From contig JAPTJF010000420.1 of the NCBI GenBank assembly GCA_029339195.1, positions 1-55,378 on the forward strand: DNA of 55,378 nt. Direction: 5' to 3'. Positions 12,902 to 26,804 of this stretch are shown here, in pieces (position 1 is the stretch's first letter; each line of letters opens with the position of its first letter). Below the pieces are notes generated by a model. It had not been told where the DNA came from. It searched no databases and saw only the letters and a list, made by a program, of their open reading frames with translations. A program made the translations under genes and the position numbers. The stretch comes from Micractinium sp. NFX-FRZ. Its lineage: Eukaryota; Chlorophyta; Trebouxiophyceae; Chlorellales; Chlorellaceae.

Positions 12902-13644
12902 TGGCAGTTGCCGCTGTTGTTGTCAGATGGCGGTGGCAGACGTCGAACTGGGATGGTCAGCCTAACTGGCGCGCTCTTGCGGTGGCGTGTCCTGTTTGCA
13001 GCGCGCTCTGTGCAAGGCGGAGACATGCTGGTGAGTGCAGGGCCCTCCTGCTGTGCTGCTGCATCATTCATTCTGCTGGCGCACACATCTGGCGATTTCT
13101 CAGGCTGCCATCCCTGCTACTGCTCTGGGGCTGGAATGCGCTGCTTACAGCCCCATTAAAGCCATCCCGCCTGCTGCTGACGTGCTGCAGGGCCGCATGC
13201 GCTTGCGCGCCAGTACGGCTAGACAGGCGGGCAGGCAGCAGCCAACAGCGCATTACAGCAGCACACAAGTGCGCACACCAACAGCACGCACCGGCACCAA
13301 TACAAACAGCATTTGCAAACTCCGATCAATGCGCTGGCGGTCATCCAGCTCCCACCCAGCTGCCCCGGCTGTCCTCCTGCCGTTGCCTGCAGCGTCGGCG
13401 CTCACGTCGCCTCTGCGCCCTTCATCTGCAGCTCGACAGCACCTCTGCTGTTGCCCTTTGCTCTGCTCTGAATGTAATGTTACAAGTTGAGCCGCGGAAG
13501 AAGCACAGGCAGCCGCAGGCAGAAGAATGAGCAGAGGCAGGCGTGGACGCGTAGTGCTGCAGGGGTGCACACCACATGCATGTGCTGGGCTGCTGCCCTG
13601 CTGGGCGCCACCACAAATTCCCAGCCTTAGCCTCAGCCAGGGCC
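12902..13644. other. Convergent 3' intergenic region (743 bp)
   Basis: It lies between the thioredoxin-like stop (+) and the RPT4 stop (-). A long plus-strand frame (to 13530) and others cross it, but none shows protein similarity or in-phase exon borders. Poly(A)-type motifs for both strands lie at 13473-13484. Confidence 0.5.
13473..13484. terminator. Overlapping poly(A) signals on both strands (TGTAA and its complement)
   Basis: The 12 bases tgtaatgttaca hold TGTAA on the plus strand (13473-13477) and on the minus strand (13484-13480). The minus signal is about 160 nt past the RPT4 stop, a normal distance. The plus signal is 572 nt past the thioredoxin-like stop, so that assignment is weaker. 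Confidence 0.55.
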
Positions 13645-17686
<4,042 letters not shown>

Positions 17687-18690
17687 CCCGCCGCGCGACG
17701 GCGGGTGATCGCCAGCCGAAAGGGGCACCGATCAAAGAAAAGCTAGCTGGGCGGCGTTTGACGGTGTTTGAATGCACAGCAAGTGAATAGCCAAAGCGGA
17801 GATGCGCGGGGGCCTGGAAGGGCCAATGGGGCCGCCACAAAGGGGAGCGCCGCGGCCACGCTGGCGGCAGCGGGGCGCCCGGGCGCCGCCTCGGCACATG
17901 AAGTGTGGATGATAAGGTTGCTGGCAGAGGGGGTGTAAGGATGCGAGCCCAGCTATCAAGAAATCACGTGAGTTTATGTTCAGCACAATACTGCCACTGC
18001 TGTGCTGTCGCCTGCTGCACCTGCGCCCGGTGTCGGCTCTCCCTCAACCTCGCCCGGAGAATGCATCCCTTCCCAATGTAGCGTCGATACGTCCAGGCCT
18101 TGCAGTCATATACACACGATCAAGCCCGTTCAAGTCGCCTCGGCAAGGCTAGCATGCTGGCCACAACTGTGCGCGTTATCAATCGAGCCTTACAAGTTGT
18201 TCTGAGACACAAGCAAGCAAGGCAGCAAAACTTTCAGCAGTTTGACTGGCAAGGAAACAAGGTTGGTAAAAGCACGTTCATAACCATATCACGAACGTTT
18301 TGATCCAAAAGTCATCATACGCTAATCTCACAGGTAGCATGTCTTTCAGCACCAGTTGAGCAGCACCCAGCGGCAGCTGATCACACGCTTGTCTCGGCGG
18401 GGGCAAGGGGGCCCGCGTGGGTGGTGTGGCGCGGGGTGGCACCTCGCGAGGTGGAGGAGTAGGCAGACACCGGGGCCTCACCCAGCCTGCTGGGACCTGC
18501 GGTGGCCGTCAGAAAGAGGCCCTTGGTGGGGGGAGATGCCTGCAGGCATGATTACGGGCACAGGCATGCAAGGGCTCAGTACAGCGGCTTGGTAGAGGGC
18601 AAATCAAAGCGGGTTCAACGACCACCGGCGTGTAGGGCTCCCCTCCTGCAACTCAGGATCCTGCACCTGCTCTTCCACCACACTACAACA
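17687..18690. other. Intergenic region, 1004 bp: RPT4 promoter and deacetylase 3' UTR
   Basis: It lies between two minus-strand genes. The part nearest 17687 should hold the RPT4 promoter. A minus-strand TGTAA (TTACA at 18190-18194) is a candidate poly(A) signal for the deacetylase, about 500 nt past its stop. The stretch around 18100-18320 is AT-richer than the surroundings. No gene is seen. Confidence 0.5.
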
Positions 18691-21600
18691 CTACGTGCTG
18701 GCTGGACGCGCGCACACCTTGGCCTTGGGAGCCACCTCCATCTCATCCTGCGAGCGCGTGCTGACTGGGAGGCGCCCTGAGCCGGCGGCGGCAGCCTTGG
18801 CCCGGCGGGCGCGCACCACCACAAAGGTCCCCAGGGCCAGGCAAATCAGGGCGGCGCCCCCAACGGCACCCCCCACCGCAGCGGCAACCGTGCCCTTGCT
18901 GCTGCCGGGCGCGGCGCTCAGCGTGCCAGGCACCCCCACTGAAGCCAGCCGCACGCCGGCAGCCTCCAGGGCTGTGGCCAGCCGGCCATCCTGTTGCGCA
19001 TTCGCCAGCGCACTGGAAATGTACTCCTGGGTGTTAGCAGTGGGCTTGATGACAGCAAGCACCAGCAGGAAGCCTGCAGCGGGGGCAGGCGGGCAGGTGC
19101 CCGCAAAATGTGAGGCTGGGCCAGGCCAGGGAGGCGAGGAGGCACTTTCACTGGCAAGCGAGAATTCCCGTGTGCGCACTGATCTATCCAGGACGGCATG
19201 AAGAGAGCAGATACATGCACATGCTTCTGCCCACCACCGCTGGCCGCCTCACCTGTGGATGCCAGCCGTCGGGTGGCGGCCCCAGCAGGGGCAGCCGCTT
19301 CCGTGACCGACGCGATGGAGCAGGCGTCGGGGTACTCTGCAGCCAGCGCCGCCAGCGCGTGGCACACCGCCTCCGCCTTGGCCGCAAAGTCAGAGACTTC
19401 ACCATGCACAAAAAATGAAAACTGCACGCCGCTCAAGGGCTGCACATCTGCCATGCCGGAGACAGAGGGAGCGGTTGCGGGCGAGGTGGAGGAGGAGGCA
19501 GTCAGGATGTCGCCGCCAAGCACGGTGGGAGCGGTTGCGGCCCCTGGGCTGGCCTGCTGCTGCTGGCCGGTGCCGGCGGTGGGAGAGGTGCTGCTGGCGG
19601 TTCCCGGTGTGTGATCGTGGTCGTCTCCACCAGCTCCAACCACGGGGCAGTCCCAGGCAAGGGTGGTCATGCTGTACTCCTTCACCACGCTGCAGATCCC
19701 GGTGGCGGGGTCGGGGCAGTAGCCCGGCAGCTTGGCATCGGCCTGGTTCAGGCAGGCGCAGGTGCAGAGCTCGGGGTGCCAGGTGCCCTGCGGCAGCGGT
19801 GTCAGTAAGGGGGTGTGAGTGTGGGATGCTTTCAGAGCTTCGTGCCCATCTCAGCGATCAGCTCTTTCACAACAAAGCCACCAGCCACAGTGCAGATTTG
19901 CCTTCCAAAACAGCAGTACTGCAGAACTCATTTGCTGGGCCTCACCTGGAGGCAGCCGCCAGTTGGGGGCAGGCAGAAGCGGCCGCCTGGGAAGGTCATG
20001 TCAGTAGGGGTGGGGCACGACAAGCTGTAGGCCGAGGCGGGGACGGGGTTCATCATCCAGCGCAGCACCTGTGCTGGGCAGGGAGAGGAGGAGGTTGGTG
20101 GGGGGGAACCGATCACACATTTCCTTGCTCGGCACGTCTGCTTGCCTCCGCCTGCCCGTTGCCTCCTCAGCTTTCCAGCACCCACCTCGGACACGGTGAC
20201 CACCCACACGTCTTCCAGGGAGAGAGCGTGGCGCAGGAAGTCGGAGGACTGGTCAGCAACTGCCTGGGAGCCCAGCAGACGGGCGGCATGCAGGTAGACG
20301 CCCACAGGGGCGCGGTTGCCTTGGTAGCTGCGGTGAAGCTGGCGCACATACAGATCTGCGCTTGGGAAGGGTGGAGAAGCAAGAAGCTTCTCGTGCCAGG
20401 GCGCTCATCCCGGGGCCCAGCATCGCTTGCACAGCAAAGCACTGCCGCCTGCAACAGCTGCGCTGGCCAGGTACTCAACCCCGCACCGCCCTGGCTGCAT
20501 GCTTGTCTTCCGCACCCAACTTTTAACCCGCCCCACGAACCAGTAATGTTATCCACTGCAGGGTCCATGGATGCCACGACAATGCTGTCGTCATTCTGCA
20601 GGTTCCAAACGGGGAACTCCCAAAGCCCAGGGTTCCGCTCGGCCACGCTGCACGGCCCTGTGCCCACGGTGCAGTCCTGCAGGGTCCAAGAGAGACGGCC
20701 ACGCACGGTAGTGGCACATGACGTGAGGTGAGCACGCTGCAATGCTCCTTGACAGCCAGGCTGGACTGTCTGGTGCCAGCTGCGACAGCAACACGATGCA
20801 TGTGAAATTGTAAGCCAGCTTCACCCAGCCACATAGCGTGCAACCCTCCTCCTCCTCTCCTTCCCTCCCGGCCCCGCTCACAATGGGGACGCCGTAGTCC
20901 ATGGTGAAGGGCCACACGTTGTGCTGGCCGTCGGGGGAGAAGGAGTTGGAGCCCCAGGCCTGCAGGCAGGGCGGTGCACAATGTGGGCAAGCAGCAGTTG
21001 AGCGCTGCAGGCAGGTAGGCTGCCGCAGCAGCAGCCCCACCCATCAGCGTTGCCCACCCGCCCTCCCCGTCACAGGAAGCAAACAATGCATGTAACTCTG
21101 CCCACCCACTCTGCATACACTCCCTCTCTCCCACCGAGGTGATGGTGCTGTCATAAGTGAATCCACTGGCTGCCAGAATGGAGCGCTGCTTCTCATCGTG
21201 CAGCAGGTAGGGCCCGCGGAAGCCGCGAATCTTGCCCAGCGGCACGCCCGCGGTCTGCAAGGCGCGAGCGGAGAGTTAACAGTGTGCTATGCCAGCCCGG
21301 GCCAAACAGGTATGCCTGTCTGTTTGCATGAGATGCACCTGTCCAACCATGTGGGTGCTGCAGGCGAGACAAGCTACGCCACTGCGCCCTTCAAGAAGTT
21401 CTCAGCGAGCGCTCAGGCCCAGTGCATGCCGCCGTGCCCTCTGCTCCCATTCCTCTCCACCTCCCCATCCCGCACCTCGTTCAGCCACTTGCGAGCGCTG
21501 ACAATCTCAGTGACATTGGGCAGCCCCGCGTGGGAGTAGGTATGGGTTGCGATCTCGTGATTCTTCATGTAGACCATTTGCACGTACTCCGGCTGGGTGT

Positions 21601-22496
21601 ACTGGATGCTGATGTACCAGGTGGCAGGCTGCAGGCGGGCAGGGTGAGGTGGGTGCGCAGGGTGAGTACACATGGGTGCAGTGGGTGCAACGTGGGTGCA
21701 CGGTGGGGGGCAAATAAGTGAGGTGCCGTGCACCCAACTAGCAGGTGCACACAAGCATGTGGCGCATACGCCAGGGCCTGCCATGCCGGCACAGCATAGA
21801 TGAGCATCCCTTGGCAGAATGCCTGCCCGCACACCAGCGGGCAGCCGTTGCGGTTGGTGCCGGCCTTCTCCAGCATGCTCAGCATGGCGGGTGTGGTCAT
21901 AACGGTGGCGGCATCGTCGTTGGTCTGCGGGGCAGGGACACTTGCCATGGTAAGGGTGCTGAGAGGGAGGTGCGTTTCCGGGCAAGATGCTCCAGATGCC
22001 AGGCAGCACCCAGCATCCGTTACCAGCAGGACGTTCCTGTGCAAGCTGGGGTACAGGTTGAGAGGTGGTCGTATCATGCAAAATCCACCAATAGGCTAGC
22101 AAACAGCACCCAAAGCAGCATGTGCAGGCAGCCCAGCACCCACATGGGATCGGCACGCGCTCGCAGCACCAAACAACTGCTCCCACACACAATGCTCAAG
22201 CAGACCCACTCACCACCACTACAAACTGCGGGGCCGGACTCAGCGGAGGCTCGGTGGATGCACACATACAGCTTGGCGGCTTGCATTTGTCGAGTGGGCA
22301 GACTGCAGGGGGCGGCGGGGAAGCGCACGCAAGCGGCGGCGGGTGGGGAGGTCGGTTGCGGGCGTGCCCGCCCGCCTGCCGCTGGGAAGTCGGTTGTGGC
22401 CGCCCCGCCCTGTTCCCGCCTGCACGTACCGTATGATGCAGCCGCAATCCCCGCCAGCAAGGGGAGGAGCAGCACCGCCAGCCGCCCAAAACTCAT
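18691..22496 (-). CDS. Polysaccharide (chitin) deacetylase, CE4/NodB fold, secreted and membrane-anchored, 647 aa
   Basis: Eleven exons: 22496-22430, 22302-22214, 21924-21835, 21628-21476, 21254-21135, 20959-20882, 20676-20541, 20355-20186, 20068-19946, 19787-19253 and 19073-18691. A signal peptide (residues 1-20) precedes a Cys-rich segment (CPLDKCKPPSCMC) typical of algal and oomycete chitin deacetylases. CE4 motif 1 reads VVVTNDDA (both Asp kept, Phe replaced by Asn). Motif 2 is HEIATHTYSH with H111 and H115, and motif 3 is FRGPYLL. A second Cys-rich segment (LCTCACLNQADAKLPGYC) leads to a Thr/Ser/Gly-rich linker, two related globular pieces and a transmembrane helix (about 580-606) with an RARRAK stop-transfer. 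The enzyme would remove acetyl groups from N-acetylglucosamine polymers at the cell surface or wall. Glucosamine-containing walls are known in Chlorella. Confidence 0.88.
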
Positions 22497-22877
22497 TCTC
22501 TGTCGATGGGCTGCGGGGCTAGGAGAGAAAGGAGTCCCAGTGGACCTTTCGGCGCAATCAAATCGACACAATAGGCGAAAGCCAATGTGTAGGCTCTGAG
22601 CCACAGAGCAGCACTGAAGGCATTCTCTGCTCGGCTGGCAAGGGTTCTGCCCCTTCAAGGGCTCGGCCCCCTTGACGCTTCATTGCACGCCTACCTCCCC
22701 CTCCCCCCTTCCCCAGTATCGAAACAGGCAGCAGCAGCAGGAGGGGCGCACACGAGCAGTGCGGTGCGGCGCGGGCCGTGGCCCGCTGGGCGCGTCCTTG
22801 CGGGCGAACAAATAGACGGGCGGCTTTCGGGAATTGCGAAGGAGCGGGCTGAAAGGGCTCCAGCTTGCACAGGCGCC
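22497..22877. promoter_or_regulatory. Divergent promoter region (381 bp)
   Basis: It lies between the ATG of the deacetylase (-, 22496) and the ATG of the F-box gene (+, 22878). It should contain both promoters and both 5' UTRs. I see no specific element. Confidence 0.5.
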
Positions 22878-25800
22878 ATGACTGTCACAGCTTTGGAGCC
22901 TTCACCGCTCATAGCCCTCACTGACCTGCCGGACGAGGTGTGCAGAGTGGTCTGGCAGCGTTAGAGCTCGCTGCATGGCTGCCGCCTTGCTGCTGCAGGC
23001 CGCCGCCGCCGCCACTGCCGCCGCCACCGCTTATCCCCCCTGCCACCCGTCTGAAACGCCGCCTCCGGCCTCCCCTCTCTACCTGGGACCGCCCTGCAGG
23101 TGTTGGCGCTGGTGGCCTCGCTGGGCCTGACTGAGCAGCGCGATATTGCCAGCTTTGCCGCCACCTCCAAGCGCTGCCTGGCCATTAGCCGCTCGGCGCC
23201 GCTGCGCCTGGGCGTGAGCTCTGCCCGCGCTGCCACCCCCGCAGCTGCCGACGAGCAGGCAGCGGCGCGCGTGTCACTGCAGGCTCTCTGCGCCTCCTGG
23301 CCAGGTGGGGGTGACTGCTCGCAGCGCCGATGCTTAGCGAGCAAGTCAGCTGCGTGCTGACCCTACCCTGCTAGCCTGCTGCACCCAACTCCTTGCCCAG
23401 CATCAACCCTGTTTCACGCTCCCCGCCTGCCTGCCCTGCTGCGCCCGGCAGGTACTGCTGAGCTGGACCTGCATGGCACCCCGCTGGAGGACCATGACGT
23501 GGCGGCAGCTTTGCAGGCGCTGCCCCACCTCACCGTGCTGCAGCTGAGCGGCTGCAAGAAGCTGACGCCCGCGCTGACGGGTGGCAGCGCCGCCGCCTGC
23601 GGCCTGCGCCCCCCGCTGCGCACGGTCGCCTTGCAGCGCTGCTTCCAGCTCACGGCCTCTGCGCTGTCCGATGTGCTGGCTGCGGCCGCGGCTCCCGGAA
23701 GCAAGCTGGCGTGTGCGGCGCTCAGCCACCTGACGCTCAGTGACTGGCCGGAGCAGCTGGAGCAGCCGCCCGGCGGGCACGCTGAAGGCGGCGACGAGGC
23801 GCCAGCAGGGCCGCCAGCTGGCGGGCTGCGCATGCTGGCGCTGCACAACTGCTCCAAGCTGGGTGCTGGAGCGCTGGCGGGCATCGCGGCCGCCTGCCCC
23901 CGCCTGGAGGTTCTCATGCTGGGCGGGTGCAGCTTTGCAATTGAAGCTGAGCTGGACAGCAGCTGCCTCGCTGGCAGCCCCAGCGACGGTGCACCCACCA
24001 GCACCCAGCCAGCTGCCCAGGCCGCCCAGTTCTTGGAGCCCGCTCTGACGGCGCTGCTGAGGGACGTCCCCATGCTGAGCAGCAGCGGCAGCAGCCTGGG
24101 CTTTGCCAGCTACATTGCCAGCCTGGCGGCGCACCTGGCGGCGGTGGCGGCCCGCCTGCCGTGCCTGCGGGTCCTGGAGCTGACGTTTGGGCTGCCGGGC
24201 CTGGTGACGGCCCTGCAGCACCTGGCCGACACGGAGGTGAGCGCTGGGAGAGGGTGGGATGTTTCCCAGGTGAATGCTCACGGCAGCAGAGGTTGTGTGT
24301 TTTGCTGTGTGCGAAGCTGAGCCAAGATGGCAGCAAGCTCACCGCCTCATGTTCATGGCCTGATGAAACGAGTCCAGCAGATGCTGTCGTGACATGTGCT
24401 GCCGCTGCAAGCACCCAAACCTCACGCTGCCACCACTGGTGCCTGCCTGCTCCTTCCACCCTGCCTGGCGTGCAGCCCCTGCTGCTTGCGGGCCGGCCTG
24501 AGCCGCTGCAGATCTGGGATGTGTCGACCTCCACCTCAGTAGCTCAGGCGCTGACCTGGCGGCGCAGCGTGGCGGCCCGAAGCGCGGCCGGCGCCAGCCC
24601 CATCACCCCTGGCGACGCCGCCGCCTTCCTCTCTGCTGCTGTCAACTGCTCCTCTGCCGGCCGCGCCACCCCGCTGCACGTGGCGGCAGAGGAGGGCAAC
24701 CCCTGGCTGCTGCGCACGCTGCTGGAGCTGGGTGCTGTGGTTGACGCTCGTGACCGCAGCGGGGCCACCCCCCTGCACGCTGCGTGCGAGATGGGGGAGG
24801 ATGCCAGCGTGGAGTGCCTGCTGGCTGCAGGCGCCAGCGCCAGCATGCGCACGATGGCAGGGGAGACGCCTCTGTATGTGTGCTCCCTCAAGGGGTACGA
24901 GCGGTGCGTGGACCTGCTGCTGTGCCAGGAGGTGCAGCAGACACTGCTGAAGACAAGCGAGGGGGACGGATGGACGCCGCTCATGGCGGCGGCCGTGGCT
25001 GGCAGGTGAGCCCCAACGGCAAAGCATGTGCTCGCTATCCTCCAGCACGCCGCAGTTACTGTAGCTACTGTAGCTACTGTAGCGTGCTCTGCTCTGCTTT
25101 GCTCTGCACTTCGTTTGCTCTCTGCACCGCACGCTCTGCTCTGCTCTGCACCTGTGCTGTGCTGCACCTGTGCTGCACTGTGCCTAGAGCCACCCCCAGG
25201 CCCCTGCCCCCATTTACTCACTCCCACCTCACTGCCATCCCCCATCCCACTCGCCCCCCACCCTGCAGGACCTCCATCGTGCTCAAGCTGCTGCAGGCGG
25301 CAGGGCAGGAGGCGCCGGCTCTCGTGATGCAGGCCAACCGGTGAGCTCTGACCTGGTCCTGTGGCGCCGCTGCATGCAGGCGCTCTGCTGTCCTTCTGTG
25401 GCTCTCGCTTCCAGAGAGGACTCGAATGGTGTGTGCCCGAGAAGCGGCCCTGCTACCTAGTGCATAGCGCCCTTGCGCTGACCCCCCTACCTGCCTCACC
25501 TGCCCTCCTCCTTCCTTGGCCCCCGCAGGTACGGCTCGACCGCCCTGCACATTGCCGCCCGCAAGGCCGGCCCTTCCCTGTTGCGCTCCCTTGTGGACGC
25601 CGGCGGCTCGGCGGCCCTGCTGGCCGCCGACGCCGACGGCAGGCTGCCCGCCGACATTGCCAAGCGCAACCAAAACGGGTCTGCGCTGCGCCTGCTGGGC
25701 CCCGGCGCCAGTGCGCTGGCGCGCGAGCAGGCTCGCCAGCGTGGCACGCTGCCCACCGCCGAGCGCCCCCGCGCCAACGACCACCGCCAGCAGCACCCGC

Positions 25801-25883
25801 CGCAGCGTTGGGTGGGCCGCCGCCTGCAGCAGCGCAAGGGCAGCGGCAGCGGCGGGCAGGGCAGCAGCGGCGGCACGCACTGA
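22878..25883 (+). CDS. F-box protein with leucine-rich repeats and C-terminal ankyrin repeats, 668 aa
   Basis: The six exons are 22878-22937, 23100-23304, 23452-24236, 24476-25005, 25269-25340 and 25529-25883, total 2007 nt. Residues 15-50 (LPDEVLALVASLGL, IASFAATSKRCLAI) fit an F-box, which docks onto SKP1 in SCF ubiquitin ligases. Residues about 90-350 hold irregular LRRs (LTVLQLSGCKKLTP, LRMLALHNCSKLG, LEVLMLGGCSF), of the cysteine-containing type. Residues about 412-610 hold five or six ankyrin repeats (TPLHVAAEEGN, TPLHAACEMGE, TPLYVCSLKGYE, TPLMAAAVAGR, TALHIAARKAG). The C-terminal 60 residues are Arg/Gln/Gly-rich. The likely role is substrate recognition in a ubiquitin ligase with two protein-binding modules. 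The F-box is divergent, so that part is less certain than the ankyrins. Confidence 0.85.
25028..25190 (+). repeat. Simple repeats in intron 4 of the F-box gene
   Basis: Three copies of gtagctact are followed by a long run of gctctgc/gctgtgc units. The stretch lies wholly between the exon ends at 25005 and 25269. Confidence 0.7.
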
Positions 25884-26804
25884 GCAGGCGTGGTGGGATG
25901 AGCCACCCAGCCGGCCCCAGCCCCAGCATCTGACCTTCCCCAGCATCTGACCTTCCCTCTCCACCGTTGCACACCCACCAGGACCTGACCTTCCCTCTGC
26001 CCATTTGCACACACACCAGGACCTGGTCTTCCCTCCCTCTCCCCCGCTACACACCAAACTGTTACCCAGCGACCATTGGCACTTTTTGCCAAGCTCATTC
26101 ACGCTCCTTGCCGGGCGTAATGCTCTCTGAGTGCTTGTGTGACCACCGTGCACCCCACCTCTTTCATCCGCCCCCAGGCGTGCGCGTTCCTTCCCTCTTT
26201 CCCAAGTGAACCAATCAGCCAGTCGCCAGCCACCATTTTCCCCCACATCATTTGGCGCCTGCCCCCCTCAACCCCGCGCCTGCATCCTCTCTGCATGCCT
26301 GCAAGCCGTACCCCCCTCCCCAACCATTTTGTTGCTCTCTGCCAGGACTGTACCATACTGCATGTTGCATGCATCCCAAAATGGCCTGCTGGCAGCCAGG
26401 CTTGTAAATATATGGGTTGGCGGCCGCTGGTGCCTGGGTTTGGCTAAGGCATTGCTAAGGCACAGCTACGGCATTGCAGGGGGGGCAGCCACAAAGGAGC
26501 AACGGTGAGGTGCATACGCAATGGCCCGCTGGGTCGGCGGAATCTTGCCCCACATTGAAAGAGGAGAGGGTGCAGTTGCGCAAGGGTAGGGGCGTGCGGA
26601 CGCAAAAACGCTTGTGCGCTCTGTAGGAAGCTAGTGCAGATGTGCAGACCTTTGAGGGTAGTAGCTAGCGTAGGACGCACAGCAGAGGGGGTGCTAACAG
26701 CGACCCATTGCGCCCTGTGGGCGCAAGGCGACACAAGGTGGTGCTGTGAAACCGGAGGCGGTGCCGTGCCCCCATACAGAGGCGCTGCCCTCTTGGCGTG
26801 GCGC
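25884..26804. other. Convergent intergenic region (921 bp) with short tandem repeats
   Basis: It lies between the stops of the F-box gene (+) and the Gln-rich gene (-). From about 25915 to 26045 there are imperfect repeats of cagcatctgaccttcc and ccaggacctgaccttccct. A TGTAA at 26403-26407 may be the F-box poly(A) signal, 520 nt past the stop. A short ggctaaggcattgc-type repeat lies at about 26442-26478. No coding sequence is seen. Confidence 0.5.

Noticed and set aside
12757..13530. 257-codon plus-strand frame past the thioredoxin-like gene
   Set aside because: It lies mostly in the 3' region, is Arg/Cys/Ala-rich as expected for random GC-rich sequence, and has no recognisable protein or splice partners.
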